Source: an uncultured Oscillospiraceae bacterium
GTDB taxonomy: Bacteria; Bacillota; Clostridia; Oscillospirales; Oscillospiraceae
NCBI GenBank assembly: GCA_944385095.1
Contig: CALWVS010000002.1
Location: 1 to 64,000 of the forward strand
DNA: 64,000 nucleotides
Direction of reading: 5' to 3'
Shown here: positions 8,968-18,779 of the stretch, in pieces
Layout: each line of letters opens with the position of its first letter
Position numbering within the stretch: position 1 is the first letter of the stretch
The notes under the pieces: model-generated
The model's database searches: none
The model's input: only the letters and a program-made list of their open reading frames with translations
Told to the model about the DNA's origin: nothing
Translations under genes and position numbers: made by a program

Positions 8968-9120
8968 TAAAACAGAGATTGCTTGCAACTTTTTGCATAT
9001 GCTTTGCAATTTTTTGCCTATTTTGTCTAAAGTGCTTTTTGTAATATATTATTTTCGTGCAATATTACCAATCTCTACCTGTTGTATGTTTTTTGTTACT
9101 TTGATAAACTGAGGATAAGT

Positions 9121-9132
9121 ACAAACGATTGC
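9121..9132. promoter_or_regulatory. Putative LacI-family operator at the regulator's own ribosome binding site
   Basis: ACAAACGATTGC is the reverse complement of the 8914-8925 site with one mismatch. It directly abuts the AAGGAGGT ribosome binding site, suggesting autoregulation. The rest of the 337-bp divergent region (8808-9144) is AT-rich with no gene seen. Confidence 0.6.
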
Positions 9133-9144
9133 AAGGAGGTCTCT

Positions 9145-10140
9145 ATGGCAACTTTAAAAGATGTAGCACGTGCAGCCAATGTAGATGTCAGCACAGTATC
9201 CCGTGCACTCAATAACACATCTCATGTTCATCCAGATACCAAAGCCCGTATCTATGCTGTTGCGGAGGCATTAGGATACCGTCCTAATTTTATTGCACAG
9301 GCATTGCGTCAGGGACGACGATATACCATAGGGGTTGTGGTTCCCCGTCTGCATCTGGCAATTTTCTCTGAGATTGTACAGGGAATAGAGGCGGAAGCAC
9401 GAAAACTAGGATATTCTACCATTATTTGCACCACAGAAGATGACCCAAGGGTGGAATTGGATTGTTTGAATCGTCTGCGTAATGGGTTTGTAGATGGAAT
9501 TATGATTGCAGGAACAGGGCGAAACAGCCGTATTTTGCGTGATTTACATGCCAGTGGAATTCCAGTTGTTCAAATTATGAGAAAGCAGGAACCACGCATC
9601 AGCAGTGTGGTGGCTGATTTTGAAGCCTGTGGAGAGGAAGCTGTACATTATCTCTATCAGCAGGGCTGTCGAACCATAGGGCTGATTAGTGGTTCACTCC
9701 ATTTGGCACCTTATCAGGAACGATATCGGGGGTATTGTGCAGCAATTCAAGCCCTCGCATTGACCCCTCATCTCAGTGAAGCTACAACCACAGTAAACAG
9801 TTTTGAGTATGGCTATTTATGTGCCAGCCAACTGTTAACTTCTGTCTCCACACTGGACGCAATTTTGGCTGCCGTGGATTTGCAGGGATTGGGAGCCATT
9901 CGTGCTGTGACAGAACATGGGCTGAAAATTCCTCAACAAATTAAAATCATGAGCCTGACAGGACATGAGTTAGGCTCTATGCTGGAAACCCCTATGACAT
10001 CTATGGAAATGCCTGCCCATCAAATGGGGCATAAAGCGGCACAGATGCTGATTGAAGAAATTCAGGCAGGAAAGCAAACACAGTTTGTACCACAACACCT
10101 GTCGTTTCCCATGGTATTGGTGGAACGGGAAAGTACATAG
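9145..10140 (+). CDS. LacI/GalR-family transcriptional regulator
   Basis: This is a ligand-responsive repressor. An N-terminal helix-turn-helix (TLKDVARAANVDVSTVSRAL, residues 3-22) is followed by the hinge and a periplasmic-binding-protein-like effector domain (about 60-331). ATG 9145 is fixed by AAGGAGGT at 9133-9140 and by the conserved MATLKDVA start. At 331 residues it has normal length. It is divergent from the DapA-family/Nramp-like operon, and matching CG-centred palindromes lie in that promoter and beside its own start, so local control is likely. The effector is unknown. Confidence 0.92.
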   Translation: MATLKDVARAANVDVSTVSRALNNTSHVHPDTKARIYAVAEALGYRPNFIAQALRQGRRYTIGVVVPRLHLAIFSEIVQGIEAEARKLGYSTIICTTEDDPRVELDCLNRLRNGFVDGIMIAGTGRNSRILRDLHASGIPVVQIMRKQEPRISSVVADFEACGEEAVHYLYQQGCRTIGLISGSLHLAPYQERYRGYCAAIQALALTPHLSEATTTVNSFEYGYLCASQLLTSVSTLDAILAAVDLQGLGAIRAVTEHGLKIPQQIKIMSLTGHELGSMLETPMTSMEMPAHQMGHKAAQMLIEEIQAGKQTQFVPQHLSFPMVLVEREST

Positions 10141-10218
10141 AGCAAGCGGAAATCACTGGAAATGCTGTGAATTTAAAGAATCCTTTATCATTTATACATT
10201 CCAATATAGGAAGATTTA

Positions 10219-10227
10219 TGGTATAAT
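10219..10227 (+). promoter_or_regulatory. Extended -10 promoter of glf
   Basis: TGGTATAAT (extended -10) lies 47 bases ahead of the TTG start of glf; the -35 region is poor. Confidence 0.5.
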
Positions 10228-10273
10228 GAATGGAATTCACAACAATGTTGAAACATAAAGGTGGGAATACACA

Positions 10274-11455
10274 TTGAAGCATACATTTGATTGTCTGGTG
10301 GTTGGTGCAGGTTATGCAGGAGCCATTGTAGCAAGAGAGCTGGCAGAGGCAGGCGGAAAACAGGTTCTGGTACTGGAACGGCGCAACCATGTGGCAGGCA
10401 ATGCCTATGATTGTTTTGACGAGGCGGGTATTTTGATTCACCAATATGGACCCCATATTTTCCATACCAATGATAAACAAGTCTATGATTGGCTGTCTCG
10501 GTTTACTAAATGGCGTACCTATGACCACCGTGTCATTGCCAATATTCCAGATGGACGAGGAGGAAGAATGACCTATCCGGTTCCATTTAATTTGACCTCT
10601 TTGGAAGTGGCATTTGGACAGGAGGAAGGGCAACGGCTGGGACAGAAGCTGACGCAGGTCTATGGAACAGAGAAAAAAGTAACCATTTTGGAACTGAGGC
10701 AAAATCAGGACCCAGAAATTGCTGCACTGGCAGATTATGTATATGAACATGTATTTGTACAGTACACCATGAAGCAGTGGGGACAGACACCAGAGGAAAT
10801 TGACCCAAACACAACTGCAAGAGTTCCTGTGTTTCTGTCAAGAGATGACCGCTATTTTCAGGACACCTATCAAGGAATGCCTTTGGAAGGCTATACTCCC
10901 ATGTTTGAAGCGATACTAGACCACCCCAATATTACAGTAGAGCTGGGACAGGAAGCTCTCAATCGGTTGGATGTAACAGGGGATGTACTGAAATTAGATG
11001 GAGAAGTCTGGGATGGACAGGTCATCTACACAGGTCAAGTGGATGAACTGTTTGCCTTCCAGTTTGGACGTCTGCCCTACCGCACATTGGACTTTATATT
11101 TGAAGCCGTGCCACAGGATGATGTACAGGGGTATGGAACGGTCAACTATACGATGGATGAGGCATACACCCGCATCACAGAGTTTAAGCATTTGACAGGT
11201 CAGGTGAAGCCTGGTGTTTCCACCATTGTGAAAGAGTATTCAAAGGCATATACTGGGGCAGAGGATGAAACCCCTTACTATGCTATTATCAATGAAACCA
11301 ACAATGCCCTTTATGGGCAATATAAGGCGTTGGCAGGTCGTTTCCCAAATCTCTACTTGCTGGGTCGCTTGGCAGAGTATAAATACTATAATATGGATGC
11401 CATAGCCCAAAGGGCATTGGCACTGGCAGCAGAAATTTTAGGCAAAGCCAGATAA
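10274..11455 (+). CDS. glf: UDP-galactopyranose mutase
   Basis: This flavoenzyme interconverts UDP-galactopyranose and UDP-galactofuranose, the donor for galactofuranose in surface glycans. The N-terminal FAD-binding Rossmann motif VVGAGYAGAIVAREL (about residues 9-23) and YGPHIFHTND near 59 are characteristic, as is the C-terminal GRLAEYKYYNMD FAD contact near 363. The 393 residues match the family. The start is TTG, supported by AAAGGTGGG eight bases upstream; no better start precedes GAGYAG. The next gene, a GT2 glycosyltransferase, follows after 15 bp, suggesting a two-gene operon for a galactofuranose-containing polymer (inference). Confidence 0.94.
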   Translation: MKHTFDCLVVGAGYAGAIVARELAEAGGKQVLVLERRNHVAGNAYDCFDEAGILIHQYGPHIFHTNDKQVYDWLSRFTKWRTYDHRVIANIPDGRGGRMTYPVPFNLTSLEVAFGQEEGQRLGQKLTQVYGTEKKVTILELRQNQDPEIAALADYVYEHVFVQYTMKQWGQTPEEIDPNTTARVPVFLSRDDRYFQDTYQGMPLEGYTPMFEAILDHPNITVELGQEALNRLDVTGDVLKLDGEVWDGQVIYTGQVDELFAFQFGRLPYRTLDFIFEAVPQDDVQGYGTVNYTMDEAYTRITEFKHLTGQVKPGVSTIVKEYSKAYTGAEDETPYYAIINETNNALYGQYKALAGRFPNLYLLGRLAEYKYYNMDAIAQRALALAAEILGKAR

Positions 11456-11470
11456 TAGGGGAGAAATACA

Positions 11471-12499
11471 ATGGAAAAATTGATTACATTTGCAGTTCCA
11501 TGTTACAACTCAGCCGCCTATATGGAGCACTGTGTAGATACATTGCTTCAGGGTGGAGATGATATTGAAATTATTTTGGTAGATGATGGGTCTACAAAAG
11601 ACAATACCGCAGAAATTTGTGACCGATATGAGGAGCAATATCCCGACATTGTAAAAGCCATTCATCAACCCAATGGAGGGCACGGAGAAGGAGTCAATCA
11701 GGGCATTCGCAATGCAAGGGGTATTTACTACAAAGTGGTGGACTCTGATGACTGGGTGGATGTACCATCCCTTCATAAAGTGTTGGATAAACTGCGCCAG
11801 TTTGTACGGGATGACCGGCTTGTGGATATGATGGTCTGTAACTATGTGTATGAACATGCAGAGACCAACAGCCAGAGAGTGATGGATTACCGAAATGTAT
11901 TCCCAAGGAATAAGGTATTTGGATGGGATCAAATTGGACGGTTCCGTCCCTCTCAGTATCTTTTGATGCACTCGGTCATTTATCGCACCCAGTTGCTGCG
12001 TGATTGTCATCTGGAGTTACCCAAACACACCTTTTATGTGGACAATATTTTTGTCTATCAGCCTCTGCCTATGGTCAAGAACATTTATTATATGGATGTG
12101 GATTTGTACCGCTATTTCATTGGTCGCTCTGACCAGTCTGTCAATGAAAAAGTGATGGTAACAAGAGTAGACCAGCAACTGAGAGTGACCTACCATATGA
12201 TTCAGTCTCATGATTTGCGGCAGGTGGCAGCAGCACATAAAAAGTTAGGTCGGTACATGTTTAATTATCTGGCTATGATGATGGCAATTTCCTCTATTTT
12301 CCTCATTATTGACAGCAGCCCAGAGGCGTTGGGTAAGCGCACCCAGCTATGGGAGTATTTAAGAACAGTGGATGCTGGTATTTATCACAAGATGAAATAC
12401 CGTGCTGTGTCTGCGTTTACTGCATTCCCTGGCTATCAGGGCAGAAAACTTTCTGTGGGACTTTATCGTCTGGCAAGAAAAATTTATAAGTTTAATTGA
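11471..12499 (+). CDS. Family 2 glycosyltransferase
   Basis: This is a GT-A fold glycosyltransferase. VPCYNSAAYMEHCVDTLL opens the domain (residues 9-26), ILVDDGS near 36 binds the nucleotide, and VVDSDDW near 92 is the DXD-type metal site. The C-terminal roughly 120 residues are helical and not recognised. No transmembrane segment is obvious apart from one moderately hydrophobic stretch near 262-280. It is co-directional with glf and 15 bp downstream, so a galactofuranosyl or related transfer is plausible, but the acceptor and donor are not determined by sequence. Confidence 0.88.
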   Translation: MEKLITFAVPCYNSAAYMEHCVDTLLQGGDDIEIILVDDGSTKDNTAEICDRYEEQYPDIVKAIHQPNGGHGEGVNQGIRNARGIYYKVVDSDDWVDVPSLHKVLDKLRQFVRDDRLVDMMVCNYVYEHAETNSQRVMDYRNVFPRNKVFGWDQIGRFRPSQYLLMHSVIYRTQLLRDCHLELPKHTFYVDNIFVYQPLPMVKNIYYMDVDLYRYFIGRSDQSVNEKVMVTRVDQQLRVTYHMIQSHDLRQVAAAHKKLGRYMFNYLAMMMAISSIFLIIDSSPEALGKRTQLWEYLRTVDAGIYHKMKYRAVSAFTAFPGYQGRKLSVGLYRLARKIYKFN

Positions 12500-12581
12500 C
12501 AAAAAAATTGAAAGTCATGTGGCAGTGTGCCATGGAGAATTACACTGTAACAAGTGGGTGTATGTTTGGCAGATTGACAGG

Positions 12582-12610
12582 TTGACACGCTTATATGGTT
12601 GTACTATGAT
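12582..12610 (+). promoter_or_regulatory. Sigma-A promoter of the FlxA-like gene
   Basis: TTGACA (12582-12587), 17-bp spacer, TATGAT (12605-12610). Confidence 0.72.
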
Positions 12611-12690
12611 ACGCTCAGAAAGATAGATGATCGTCTTACATATAGATACAGTTGTTTTGATGAGAATCTGTTGCAAGGGAGGAAGCAACC

Positions 12691-13341
12691 ATGAGTATAG
12701 GAAGTGTAGTTGGAGTCGGTCATTCAGCATCTGTCACTAAAGCACAGAAAAGTAATGATACATCTTCTTTAGATCAGAAAATAGAACAACTGGAAAAACA
12801 GATAGAACAAATCAAAAATAATGAGAAACTATCTCAAGAGGAAAAGGATAAACGGATTACAAATATAGAAAACCAGGTTGCACAGCTAGAACAGAAAAAA
12901 CAGCAAGAAGGCAGAAATGATTCTTCTATTGAACTGAAAAAAAGATTTGATACCTATGAAGCACAGCCACAACAGCAGTCAGCTGGGGTGTATCAAGTTA
13001 CACATGATGCAGAAGGACACCAAATCATTCAAGTAGATGACAATTTGGAAACTGCTCAGGAGCAAACGGAAGCCCAGCCTCAGGACGAGGACGAAAAACC
13101 GATGATTGTAAAAACAACCGGAAACACAGATAAAGTAGACAGAGAGATTGAAAAGCTCAAACAGACACAGGCTCAACTGGAACAAAAAATCGCAGCAGCA
13201 AAAGAACCAAAGGATAAAGAAGCATTAGAAACACAACTTGCACAAGTGGAAGCTGAACTCAAGTTGAAAGACAATGATACATACCGTCGCCAACATATGG
13301 AAATTACAGAACAAAAAGTTGTTTCAAAAGTTGGAGAATAA
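12691..13341 (+). CDS. FlxA-like coiled-coil protein
   Basis: The 216-residue hydrophilic protein is rich in Gln, Glu and Lys. It contains two coiled coils: residues 25-72, with heptad-like IEQLEKQIEQIKNNEKLSQE, and 150-192 (IEKLKQTQAQLEQKIAAAKE). The first resembles the FlxA-like family often found in Clostridia; its function is unknown. There is no signal peptide or membrane segment. The start has a good GGGAGG site. It is a single-gene unit with a strong promoter and terminator. Confidence 0.8.
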   Translation: MSIGSVVGVGHSASVTKAQKSNDTSSLDQKIEQLEKQIEQIKNNEKLSQEEKDKRITNIENQVAQLEQKKQQEGRNDSSIELKKRFDTYEAQPQQQSAGVYQVTHDAEGHQIIQVDDNLETAQEQTEAQPQDEDEKPMIVKTTGNTDKVDREIEKLKQTQAQLEQKIAAAKEPKDKEALETQLAQVEAELKLKDNDTYRRQHMEITEQKVVSKVGE

Positions 13342-13360
13342 ACGAGGGTAAAGAGCAAGA

Positions 13361-13412
13361 AATTCCCAACAGGCTTGTTATCGGTTGATAGCATCCTGTT
13401 GGGAATTGTTTT
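13361..13412 (+). terminator. Rho-independent terminator after the FlxA-like gene
   Basis: 13-bp perfect stem AATTCCCAACAGG/CCTGTTGGGAATT with a 21-nt loop, followed by GTTTTTC. Confidence 0.8.
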
Positions 13413-13458
13413 TCTAAAATGGAGTTTTTGAATCAGTTGTGCAAGTTCTGAAAAATGT

Positions 13459-15267
13459 TTATTCCTCATCCAGTTTGAGCACAGCCATAAATGCCTCTGT
13501 CGGCATCTGCACAGTACCCAAACTGCGCATTTTCTTTTTGCCTTCCTTTTGTTTTTCCAACAACTTTTTCTTACGGGTAATATCACCACCATAGCACTTT
13601 GCCAAAACGTCTTTCCGCATGGCTTTGACGGTTTCACGAGCAATGATTTTACCACCAATGGCTGCCTGAATGGGAACTTCAAATAGTTGACGTGGAATAT
13701 TCTCCTTTAACTTCTCACAGATTTTTCTGGCACGGGCATAGGCTTTTTCTTTGTGGGCAATAAAGGAGAGTGCGTCCACCTGGTCGCCATTGAGTAACAG
13801 GTCCACCTTTACCAATTCACTGGGCTGATATCCCTGTAACTCATAGTCCAGGGAGGCATATCCTTTGGTGCGTGCCTTCAGTGCGTCAAAGAAATCGTAA
13901 ATAATTTCACCCAAAGGCATGGAGTAGTGCAGTTCTACCAGATTGGTGTCCAAATACTGCATATCCAGAAAAACGCCACGGCGGTCTTGACACATGGGCA
14001 TAATATTGCCTACATAGTCAGGGGGTGCAATAATGGACACTTTGGAATAGGGTTCTCTGGCTTCTACAATATGGGCAGGGTCAGGATAGTTATGGGGATT
14101 GTCAACCGCTACCACAGAGCCATCTGTTTTTGTGACCTCATAAATGACAGAAGGAAGTGTTGTCACCAAATCCAAGTCAAATTCTCGCTCTAAACGCTCC
14201 TGAATGATTTCCATGTGGAGCATACCCAAAAAGCCACAACGGAAGCCAAAACCCAGAGCCACAGAGGATTCCGGCTCAAAAGAGAGAGAGGCATCATTCA
14301 GTTGGAGCTTTTCGAGTGCGTCACGCAAGTCGGGGTATTTACTGCCGTCCTGTGTATAGATACCACAGTATACCATAGCCTGAGCAGGGCGATAGCCTGG
14401 CAGAGCCTCAGATGCAGGACGCTGGCTTTCTGTAATGGTATCACCCACACGGGTATCTTTCACATTTTTAATAGAAGCAGTAAACCAGCCCACTTCACCA
14501 GCCATCAGCTCCCCACAGGAGTCCATACCCAGAGGGCGCAGATAGCCACAGTCTAACACCTGATAAGTGGCACCAGATGCCATCATTTTAACAGATATGC
14601 CCTTTTTGAGTGTGCCTTCCATTACACGGAAGTAGACAATGACACCTACATAGGGATCATACTGGCTGTCAAAAATCAGTGCCTTTAATGGTGCATTGGG
14701 ATCTCCACTGGGGGCAGGCACATGGGCAACAATATCCTCCAATACAGCAGGAATATTTAGTCCCATTTTTGCAGAAATCTCTGGTGCATCCAGAGCAGGC
14801 AGACCAATAATATCCTCAACCTCCTGTTTGGCTTTGGCAGGGTCAGCAGCAGGCAGGTCAATTTTATTAAATACAGGCAAAATTTCTAAATCATGTTCCA
14901 ATGCCAGATAGGTATTGGCCAATGTTTGAGCCTCTACGCCCTGTGTGGCATCCACTACCAGAACAGCCCCTTCACAGGCAGCCAGAGAACGGGATACCTC
15001 ATAGTTGAAGTCCACATGACCAGGGGTATCAATCAGATTCAGGGCGTATACCTGCCCATCAGAAGCGGTGTAGTCCAGCCGTACGGCTCTTGCTTTGATG
15101 GTAATGCCACGTTCCCGCTCCAAATCCATGTTGTCCAAAAGCTGGGACTCCATTTCACGTTGGGAAACTGCCCCACACTGTTCAATTAATCGGTCGGACA
15201 ATGTGGATTTTCCGTGGTCAATGTGGGCAATAATAGAAAAATTTCTAATTTTAGACTGATCTGTCAT
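13459..15267 (-). CDS. lepA: Elongation factor 4 (LepA)
   Basis: This ribosome-associated translational GTPase is implicated in back-translocation and initiation or assembly of 30S subunits. The G domain motifs are AHIDHGKST (G1, near residue 14), DTPGH (G3, near 80) and NKID (G4, near 134). EF-G-like domains and the LepA-specific C-terminal domain follow. The 602-residue length is standard. It lies 18 bp downstream of an XRE regulator on the same strand and is probably co-transcribed with it. Confidence 0.97.
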   Translation of the reverse strand: MTDQSKIRNFSIIAHIDHGKSTLSDRLIEQCGAVSQREMESQLLDNMDLERERGITIKARAVRLDYTASDGQVYALNLIDTPGHVDFNYEVSRSLAACEGAVLVVDATQGVEAQTLANTYLALEHDLEILPVFNKIDLPAADPAKAKQEVEDIIGLPALDAPEISAKMGLNIPAVLEDIVAHVPAPSGDPNAPLKALIFDSQYDPYVGVIVYFRVMEGTLKKGISVKMMASGATYQVLDCGYLRPLGMDSCGELMAGEVGWFTASIKNVKDTRVGDTITESQRPASEALPGYRPAQAMVYCGIYTQDGSKYPDLRDALEKLQLNDASLSFEPESSVALGFGFRCGFLGMLHMEIIQERLEREFDLDLVTTLPSVIYEVTKTDGSVVAVDNPHNYPDPAHIVEAREPYSKVSIIAPPDYVGNIMPMCQDRRGVFLDMQYLDTNLVELHYSMPLGEIIYDFFDALKARTKGYASLDYELQGYQPSELVKVDLLLNGDQVDALSFIAHKEKAYARARKICEKLKENIPRQLFEVPIQAAIGGKIIARETVKAMRKDVLAKCYGGDITRKKKLLEKQKEGKKKMRSLGTVQMPTEAFMAVLKLDEE

Positions 15268-15285
15268 AGAAAGAAAACCTCCTGA

Positions 15286-15981
15286 TTAGTTCCCTTTTCG
15301 CTGAGAAAAGGTGTGATTGATGCGCTCACCAGTGTTGTGAATCAACTGTAAAATAGACTGGTAAAGAACAGGATAATCTCTGGCAAGGGCAGCATGGTCC
15401 ATTTCTGGCATAGCACCTTTTTCTTTCATGTGGGCAGCAAGGGCGTCTTGTAATTCCACTTCGCTCAGGTGCATATCAGCCTCTGGCAGACCAGCGGAAA
15501 AGTGACGCTGAGGAACAGAGAAAAAATCTGGATTATTGTTTGGATTTGCATGGTAAATGTCACGATACATTTTGTAGACACTGGTAGAAAGATAATTGGC
15601 AACTGCCTGAATGATGTCTCGATTTCCTGTTTTCGCTAATAGGTCAAACAGCATACCAACAGAGTTCACCAATAGCTTTTTGGACAACAGAGCCAGTACA
15701 GACCCTCGCATGCTGTTGTCTTTTTCCTGACTGATATCATACAATTCTTCTGCACTAATGGTTGTTCCATCCCGTGTCAGTGTGCGTCCCAGCAGGTAGT
15801 CAGCAGAAACATTGTAGTAGGCGCAGGCTTTGACCACAAAGGTTAGACCTGGCTCACGAATTCCATTTTCATAGTGGGAGAGCAACGCCTGTGAAATGCC
15901 CAGTTCACTGGAAGCGGTGCGTTGGCTGACTCCTTTTTCCTGACGTAATAGGGATAATGTGCGTGCAAATTCTGCATTCAA
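15286..15981 (-). CDS. XRE-family helix-turn-helix regulator
   Basis: The 231-residue protein has an N-terminal Cro/CI-type helix-turn-helix at about residues 8-62 (LRQEKGVSQRTASSELGISQ), then a roughly 160-residue helical domain I do not recognise. The TTG start at 15981 is chosen because GAGGTGAG precedes it and the domain begins right after; the longer open frame crosses the promoter. It is the first gene of a probable operon with lepA. Two TGATnCAATAC direct repeats flank the -10 region, suggesting autoregulation. Target genes and any ligand are unknown. Confidence 0.82.
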   Translation of the reverse strand: MNAEFARTLSLLRQEKGVSQRTASSELGISQALLSHYENGIREPGLTFVVKACAYYNVSADYLLGRTLTRDGTTISAEELYDISQEKDNSMRGSVLALLSKKLLVNSVGMLFDLLAKTGNRDIIQAVANYLSTSVYKMYRDIYHANPNNNPDFFSVPQRHFSAGLPEADMHLSEVELQDALAAHMKEKGAMPEMDHAALARDYPVLYQSILQLIHNTGERINHTFSQRKGN

Positions 15982-15997
15982 AAATCTCACCTCAAAT

Positions 15998-16046
15998 TGA
16001 TTCAATACACAGGGTATAGTATAACTGATACAATACCTGAGGTAAA
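15998..16046 (-). promoter_or_regulatory. Promoter of the XRE-lepA operon with direct repeats
   Basis: On the minus strand TTTACC (16041-16046), 17 bp, TATACT (16018-16023). Plus-strand repeats TGATTCAATAC (15998-16008) and TGATACAATAC (16026-16036), 28 bp apart, flank the -10 box and may be the regulator's binding sites. Confidence 0.5.
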
Positions 16047-16121
16047 GAGAAAAATAAAAATTTTTTCTCATATGTTTGTATAGGCTTTAGAAAATAATCC
16101 AAAATGAAGATAGAGACACTC

Positions 16122-16150
16122 TTGCATTTTGATTGGGAAAATGCTACCAT
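16122..16150 (+). promoter_or_regulatory. Candidate pta promoter
   Basis: TTGCAT (16122-16127), 17-bp spacer, TACCAT (16145-16150). The match is moderate; it lies about 60 bases before the pta start. Confidence 0.4.
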
Positions 16151-16213
16151 AGAGCAAGAAACAGGAGCAAATGAAAACTCCAATTTGGTATATTTGGAAG
16201 GAATGATGCAATC

Positions 16214-17188
16214 ATGTTTAAAAAACTCATTGATCTGTTAAAAGCACATCCCCGTAAAATTGTCTTTACCGAAGGTACAGACCCCCGTATTCTGGAGGCC
16301 TCTGCCCGTCTGCTGTCTGGTACCTTCTTGACGCCAGTTCTCATTGGTAATGAAGAGGAAATCCGTACTGCCGCAGAGGATGCAGGCTTTAATATCCGTG
16401 GTGCCATTGTGGTTGACCCTGAGACCTATGATAACATGGATGCTATGGTTGCCAAGATGGTAGAGCTGCGCAAGGGCAAGATGACCGAGGAGGAGTGCCG
16501 TGCTGCACTGAAGAAGGGCAACTATTTTGGCACCATGCTTGTGGCAATGGGTGAGGCTGATGCACTGCTGGGTGGTGCAACCTACTCCACTGCTGATACA
16601 GTCCGTCCTGCTTTGCAGTTGGTTAAGACCAAGCCTGGCAACAAGATTGTGTCTTCCTGCTTTATTCTGGTTCGTCCTTCTGCAACCGGTGACAGCGATG
16701 TACTGGCTATGGGTGACTGCGCCATCAACATCAAGCCTAATGAGGATGAGCTGGTAGAAATTGCAATGGAAACTGCCGAATGTGCGAAGATTTTCGGCAT
16801 TGATCCCAAGGTTGCATTCCTGAGCTACTCTACCTTTGGCTCTGGTAAGGGTGAAGATGTAGATAAGATGCGCAATGCCTGCGAGAAGGCAAAGCTGGCT
16901 ATGCCTGACATCCCTGTGGATGGTGAATTGCAGTTTGATGCCGCTGTGTCTCCCCGTGTAGCAAAGACCAAATGCCCCGACTCTAAGGTGGCAGGTTATG
17001 CCAATACCTTCATTTTCCCTGACATCAATGCTGGTAATATTGGCTACAAGATTGCACAGCGTCTGGGTGGCTTTGAGGCATATGGTCCTATCCTGCTGGG
17101 TCTGAATGCTCCTATCAACGATTTGTCCCGTGGTTGTAATGCACAGGAGGTCTACTCCATGGCAATTATCACCGCTGCACTGGCTTAA
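16214..17188 (+). CDS. pta: Phosphate acetyltransferase
   Basis: The enzyme converts acetyl-CoA and phosphate to acetyl phosphate and CoA, the step before acetate kinase in fermentative ATP formation. The 324-residue short form lacks the DRTGG regulatory domain of enterobacterial Pta. Recognisable blocks are RKIVFTEGTDPRILEA near residue 14, SSCFILVRPS near 152 and the C-terminal GPILLGLNAPINDLSRGC. The ribosome binding site GGAAGGA precedes ATG 16214. It is monocistronic; no ackA lies nearby in this window. Its codon use is strongly biased like that of the ribosomal genes, indicating high expression. Confidence 0.96.
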   Translation: MFKKLIDLLKAHPRKIVFTEGTDPRILEASARLLSGTFLTPVLIGNEEEIRTAAEDAGFNIRGAIVVDPETYDNMDAMVAKMVELRKGKMTEEECRAALKKGNYFGTMLVAMGEADALLGGATYSTADTVRPALQLVKTKPGNKIVSSCFILVRPSATGDSDVLAMGDCAINIKPNEDELVEIAMETAECAKIFGIDPKVAFLSYSTFGSGKGEDVDKMRNACEKAKLAMPDIPVDGELQFDAAVSPRVAKTKCPDSKVAGYANTFIFPDINAGNIGYKIAQRLGGFEAYGPILLGLNAPINDLSRGCNAQEVYSMAIITAALA

Positions 17189-17201
17189 TCAATCAAATAG
17201 A

Positions 17202-17236
17202 AAGGGCTGCCTGTCAAACGGGCAGCCCTTTGTTTT
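17202..17236. terminator. Bidirectional terminator between pta and pncB
   Basis: AAGGGCTGCC/GGCAGCCCTT hairpin with TTTGTTTT on the plus side and a shorter TTTC on the minus side. Confidence 0.85.
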
Positions 17237-18686
17237 ATCCAGATATTTCATGAGAGTTCAGCAAGTTTTGCTTAATATCCCATAATTTTTGAGACAGGTC
17301 TACATAATAGTTATGGGGGTTTTCAAACCGTTTGACCTCATCCCAGAGGGAATCCACCTGACGCTGGCAATATGCTCTGCAGGCTTGCAGGTCAGGAACT
17401 TCATAGACCAGTTTGCCATTGAGGAAAATGGGAACCATCAGTTCTTTTGCCTCAAAATCAGTGTACACTTTTCGTTTCCATGTGGCATCTGGGTCAAACA
17501 ACTCCAGTGGTTTGGTTGCATCCAGTTCCTCATCATGGAGACAAATCAAATCGGCTTCTGCTTTTCCAGTGGCTTTGGAGAAAATACGATAAATCTTCTT
17601 AAAGTGAGGCGTGGTAATTTTGGCTGCATTCTCACTAATTTTTATTTTTGGAATGATATTTCCTTGTTCATCTTCAATGGCAGCCAACTTATAGACACCA
17701 CCGAAAACAGGCTCACTGCGAGAGGTGATGAGACGTTCACCCACACCAAAGGAGTCAATTCTTGCCCCCTGACGCACCAAGTCACGAATGATGTACTCAT
17801 CCAGAGCATTGGAAGCAAAAATTTTACAGTCTGTCAAACCAGCGGCATCCAGCATTTCACGAGCCTTTTGGGAGAGGTAGGTTAAGTCACCAGAGTCCAG
17901 ACGGATGCCACATTTGGTAATGCCTTTGGGCAGTAACACCGTTTGGAAGGCACGAATGGCATTGGGGACACCAGATTTTAGTACATTGTAGGTATCAACC
18001 AGCAGAACTGCATTGTGTGGATATAATTTGCAGTAGGTTTCAAAGGCGGTATACTCATCTGGGAACATTTGAACCCAGGAGTGAGCCATGGTACCAGTGG
18101 CAGGGGAGCCATAGTGTTGGTCTGCCATGGTGCAGGCGGTGGCAGAGCAGCCAGCAATATAGGAGGCACGGGCACCCAAAAGGGCACCATCGGGACCATG
18201 GGCTCGTCGAGAGCCAAACTCTGCAACAGGGCGTCCCTCCGCTGCACGCACAATACGGTTCGATTTTGTGGCAATGAGGCATTGGTGATTCAAACACAGA
18301 AGCACAAAGGTCTCAATAAACTGAGCCTGAATGGCAGGAGCTCGAACGGTTAAGATGGGTTCCCCGGGAAAAATGGGAGTGCCTTCTGGAACAGCCCAAA
18401 TATCTCCTGTAAAGGAGAAATTCCGTAGAAAATCCAAAAATTCTGGTGAAAAACACCCTTTGGAACGCAGATATGCCAAATCTTCTTCATCAAAGGAGAG
18501 ATTTTCAATATACTCTATCACTTGTGCAAGACCAGCAGCCACTGCAAAGCCGCCACGATCAGGAACAGAGCGATAAAATACATCAAAATAACAAATACGG
18601 TCAGCAAGACCAGTCTGGAAATATCCATTTCCCATTGTCAGCTCATAAAAGTCGCAGAGCATGGTTAAATTTGTTTTTGCTTTCAT
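17235..18686 (-). CDS. pncB: Nicotinate phosphoribosyltransferase
   Basis: The enzyme makes nicotinate mononucleotide from nicotinate and PRPP in NAD salvage. The 483-residue protein has NLTMLCDFYELTMGNGYF near its N-terminus, GSRRAHGPDGALLGARASYIAG near 155-176 and the substrate-site IRLDSGDLTYLSQKARE near 257, all characteristic of the PncB/NAPRT family. GAGGAGG lies upstream of ATG 18686, with a hairpin (GGGTG/CACCC) just before it. It has its own promoter; the HD hydrolase gene lies further upstream on the same strand. Confidence 0.95.
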   Translation of the reverse strand: MKAKTNLTMLCDFYELTMGNGYFQTGLADRICYFDVFYRSVPDRGGFAVAAGLAQVIEYIENLSFDEEDLAYLRSKGCFSPEFLDFLRNFSFTGDIWAVPEGTPIFPGEPILTVRAPAIQAQFIETFVLLCLNHQCLIATKSNRIVRAAEGRPVAEFGSRRAHGPDGALLGARASYIAGCSATACTMADQHYGSPATGTMAHSWVQMFPDEYTAFETYCKLYPHNAVLLVDTYNVLKSGVPNAIRAFQTVLLPKGITKCGIRLDSGDLTYLSQKAREMLDAAGLTDCKIFASNALDEYIIRDLVRQGARIDSFGVGERLITSRSEPVFGGVYKLAAIEDEQGNIIPKIKISENAAKITTPHFKKIYRIFSKATGKAEADLICLHDEELDATKPLELFDPDATWKRKVYTDFEAKELMVPIFLNGKLVYEVPDLQACRAYCQRQVDSLWDEVKRFENPHNYYVDLSQKLWDIKQNLLNSHEISG

Positions 18687-18737
18687 CCCCAGGGATGCCT
18701 CCTCGCCTTGGGTGACAGGACCACCCGTATTAGACCC

Positions 18738-18766
18738 ATTATACTTGTTTCTGGAAAAAAACGCAA
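18738..18766 (-). promoter_or_regulatory. Sigma-A promoter of pncB
   Basis: On the minus strand TTGCGT (18761-18766), 17-bp spacer, consensus TATAAT (18738-18743), about 45 bases before the start codon. Confidence 0.7.
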
Positions 18767-18779
18767 GGACAACACGCCA

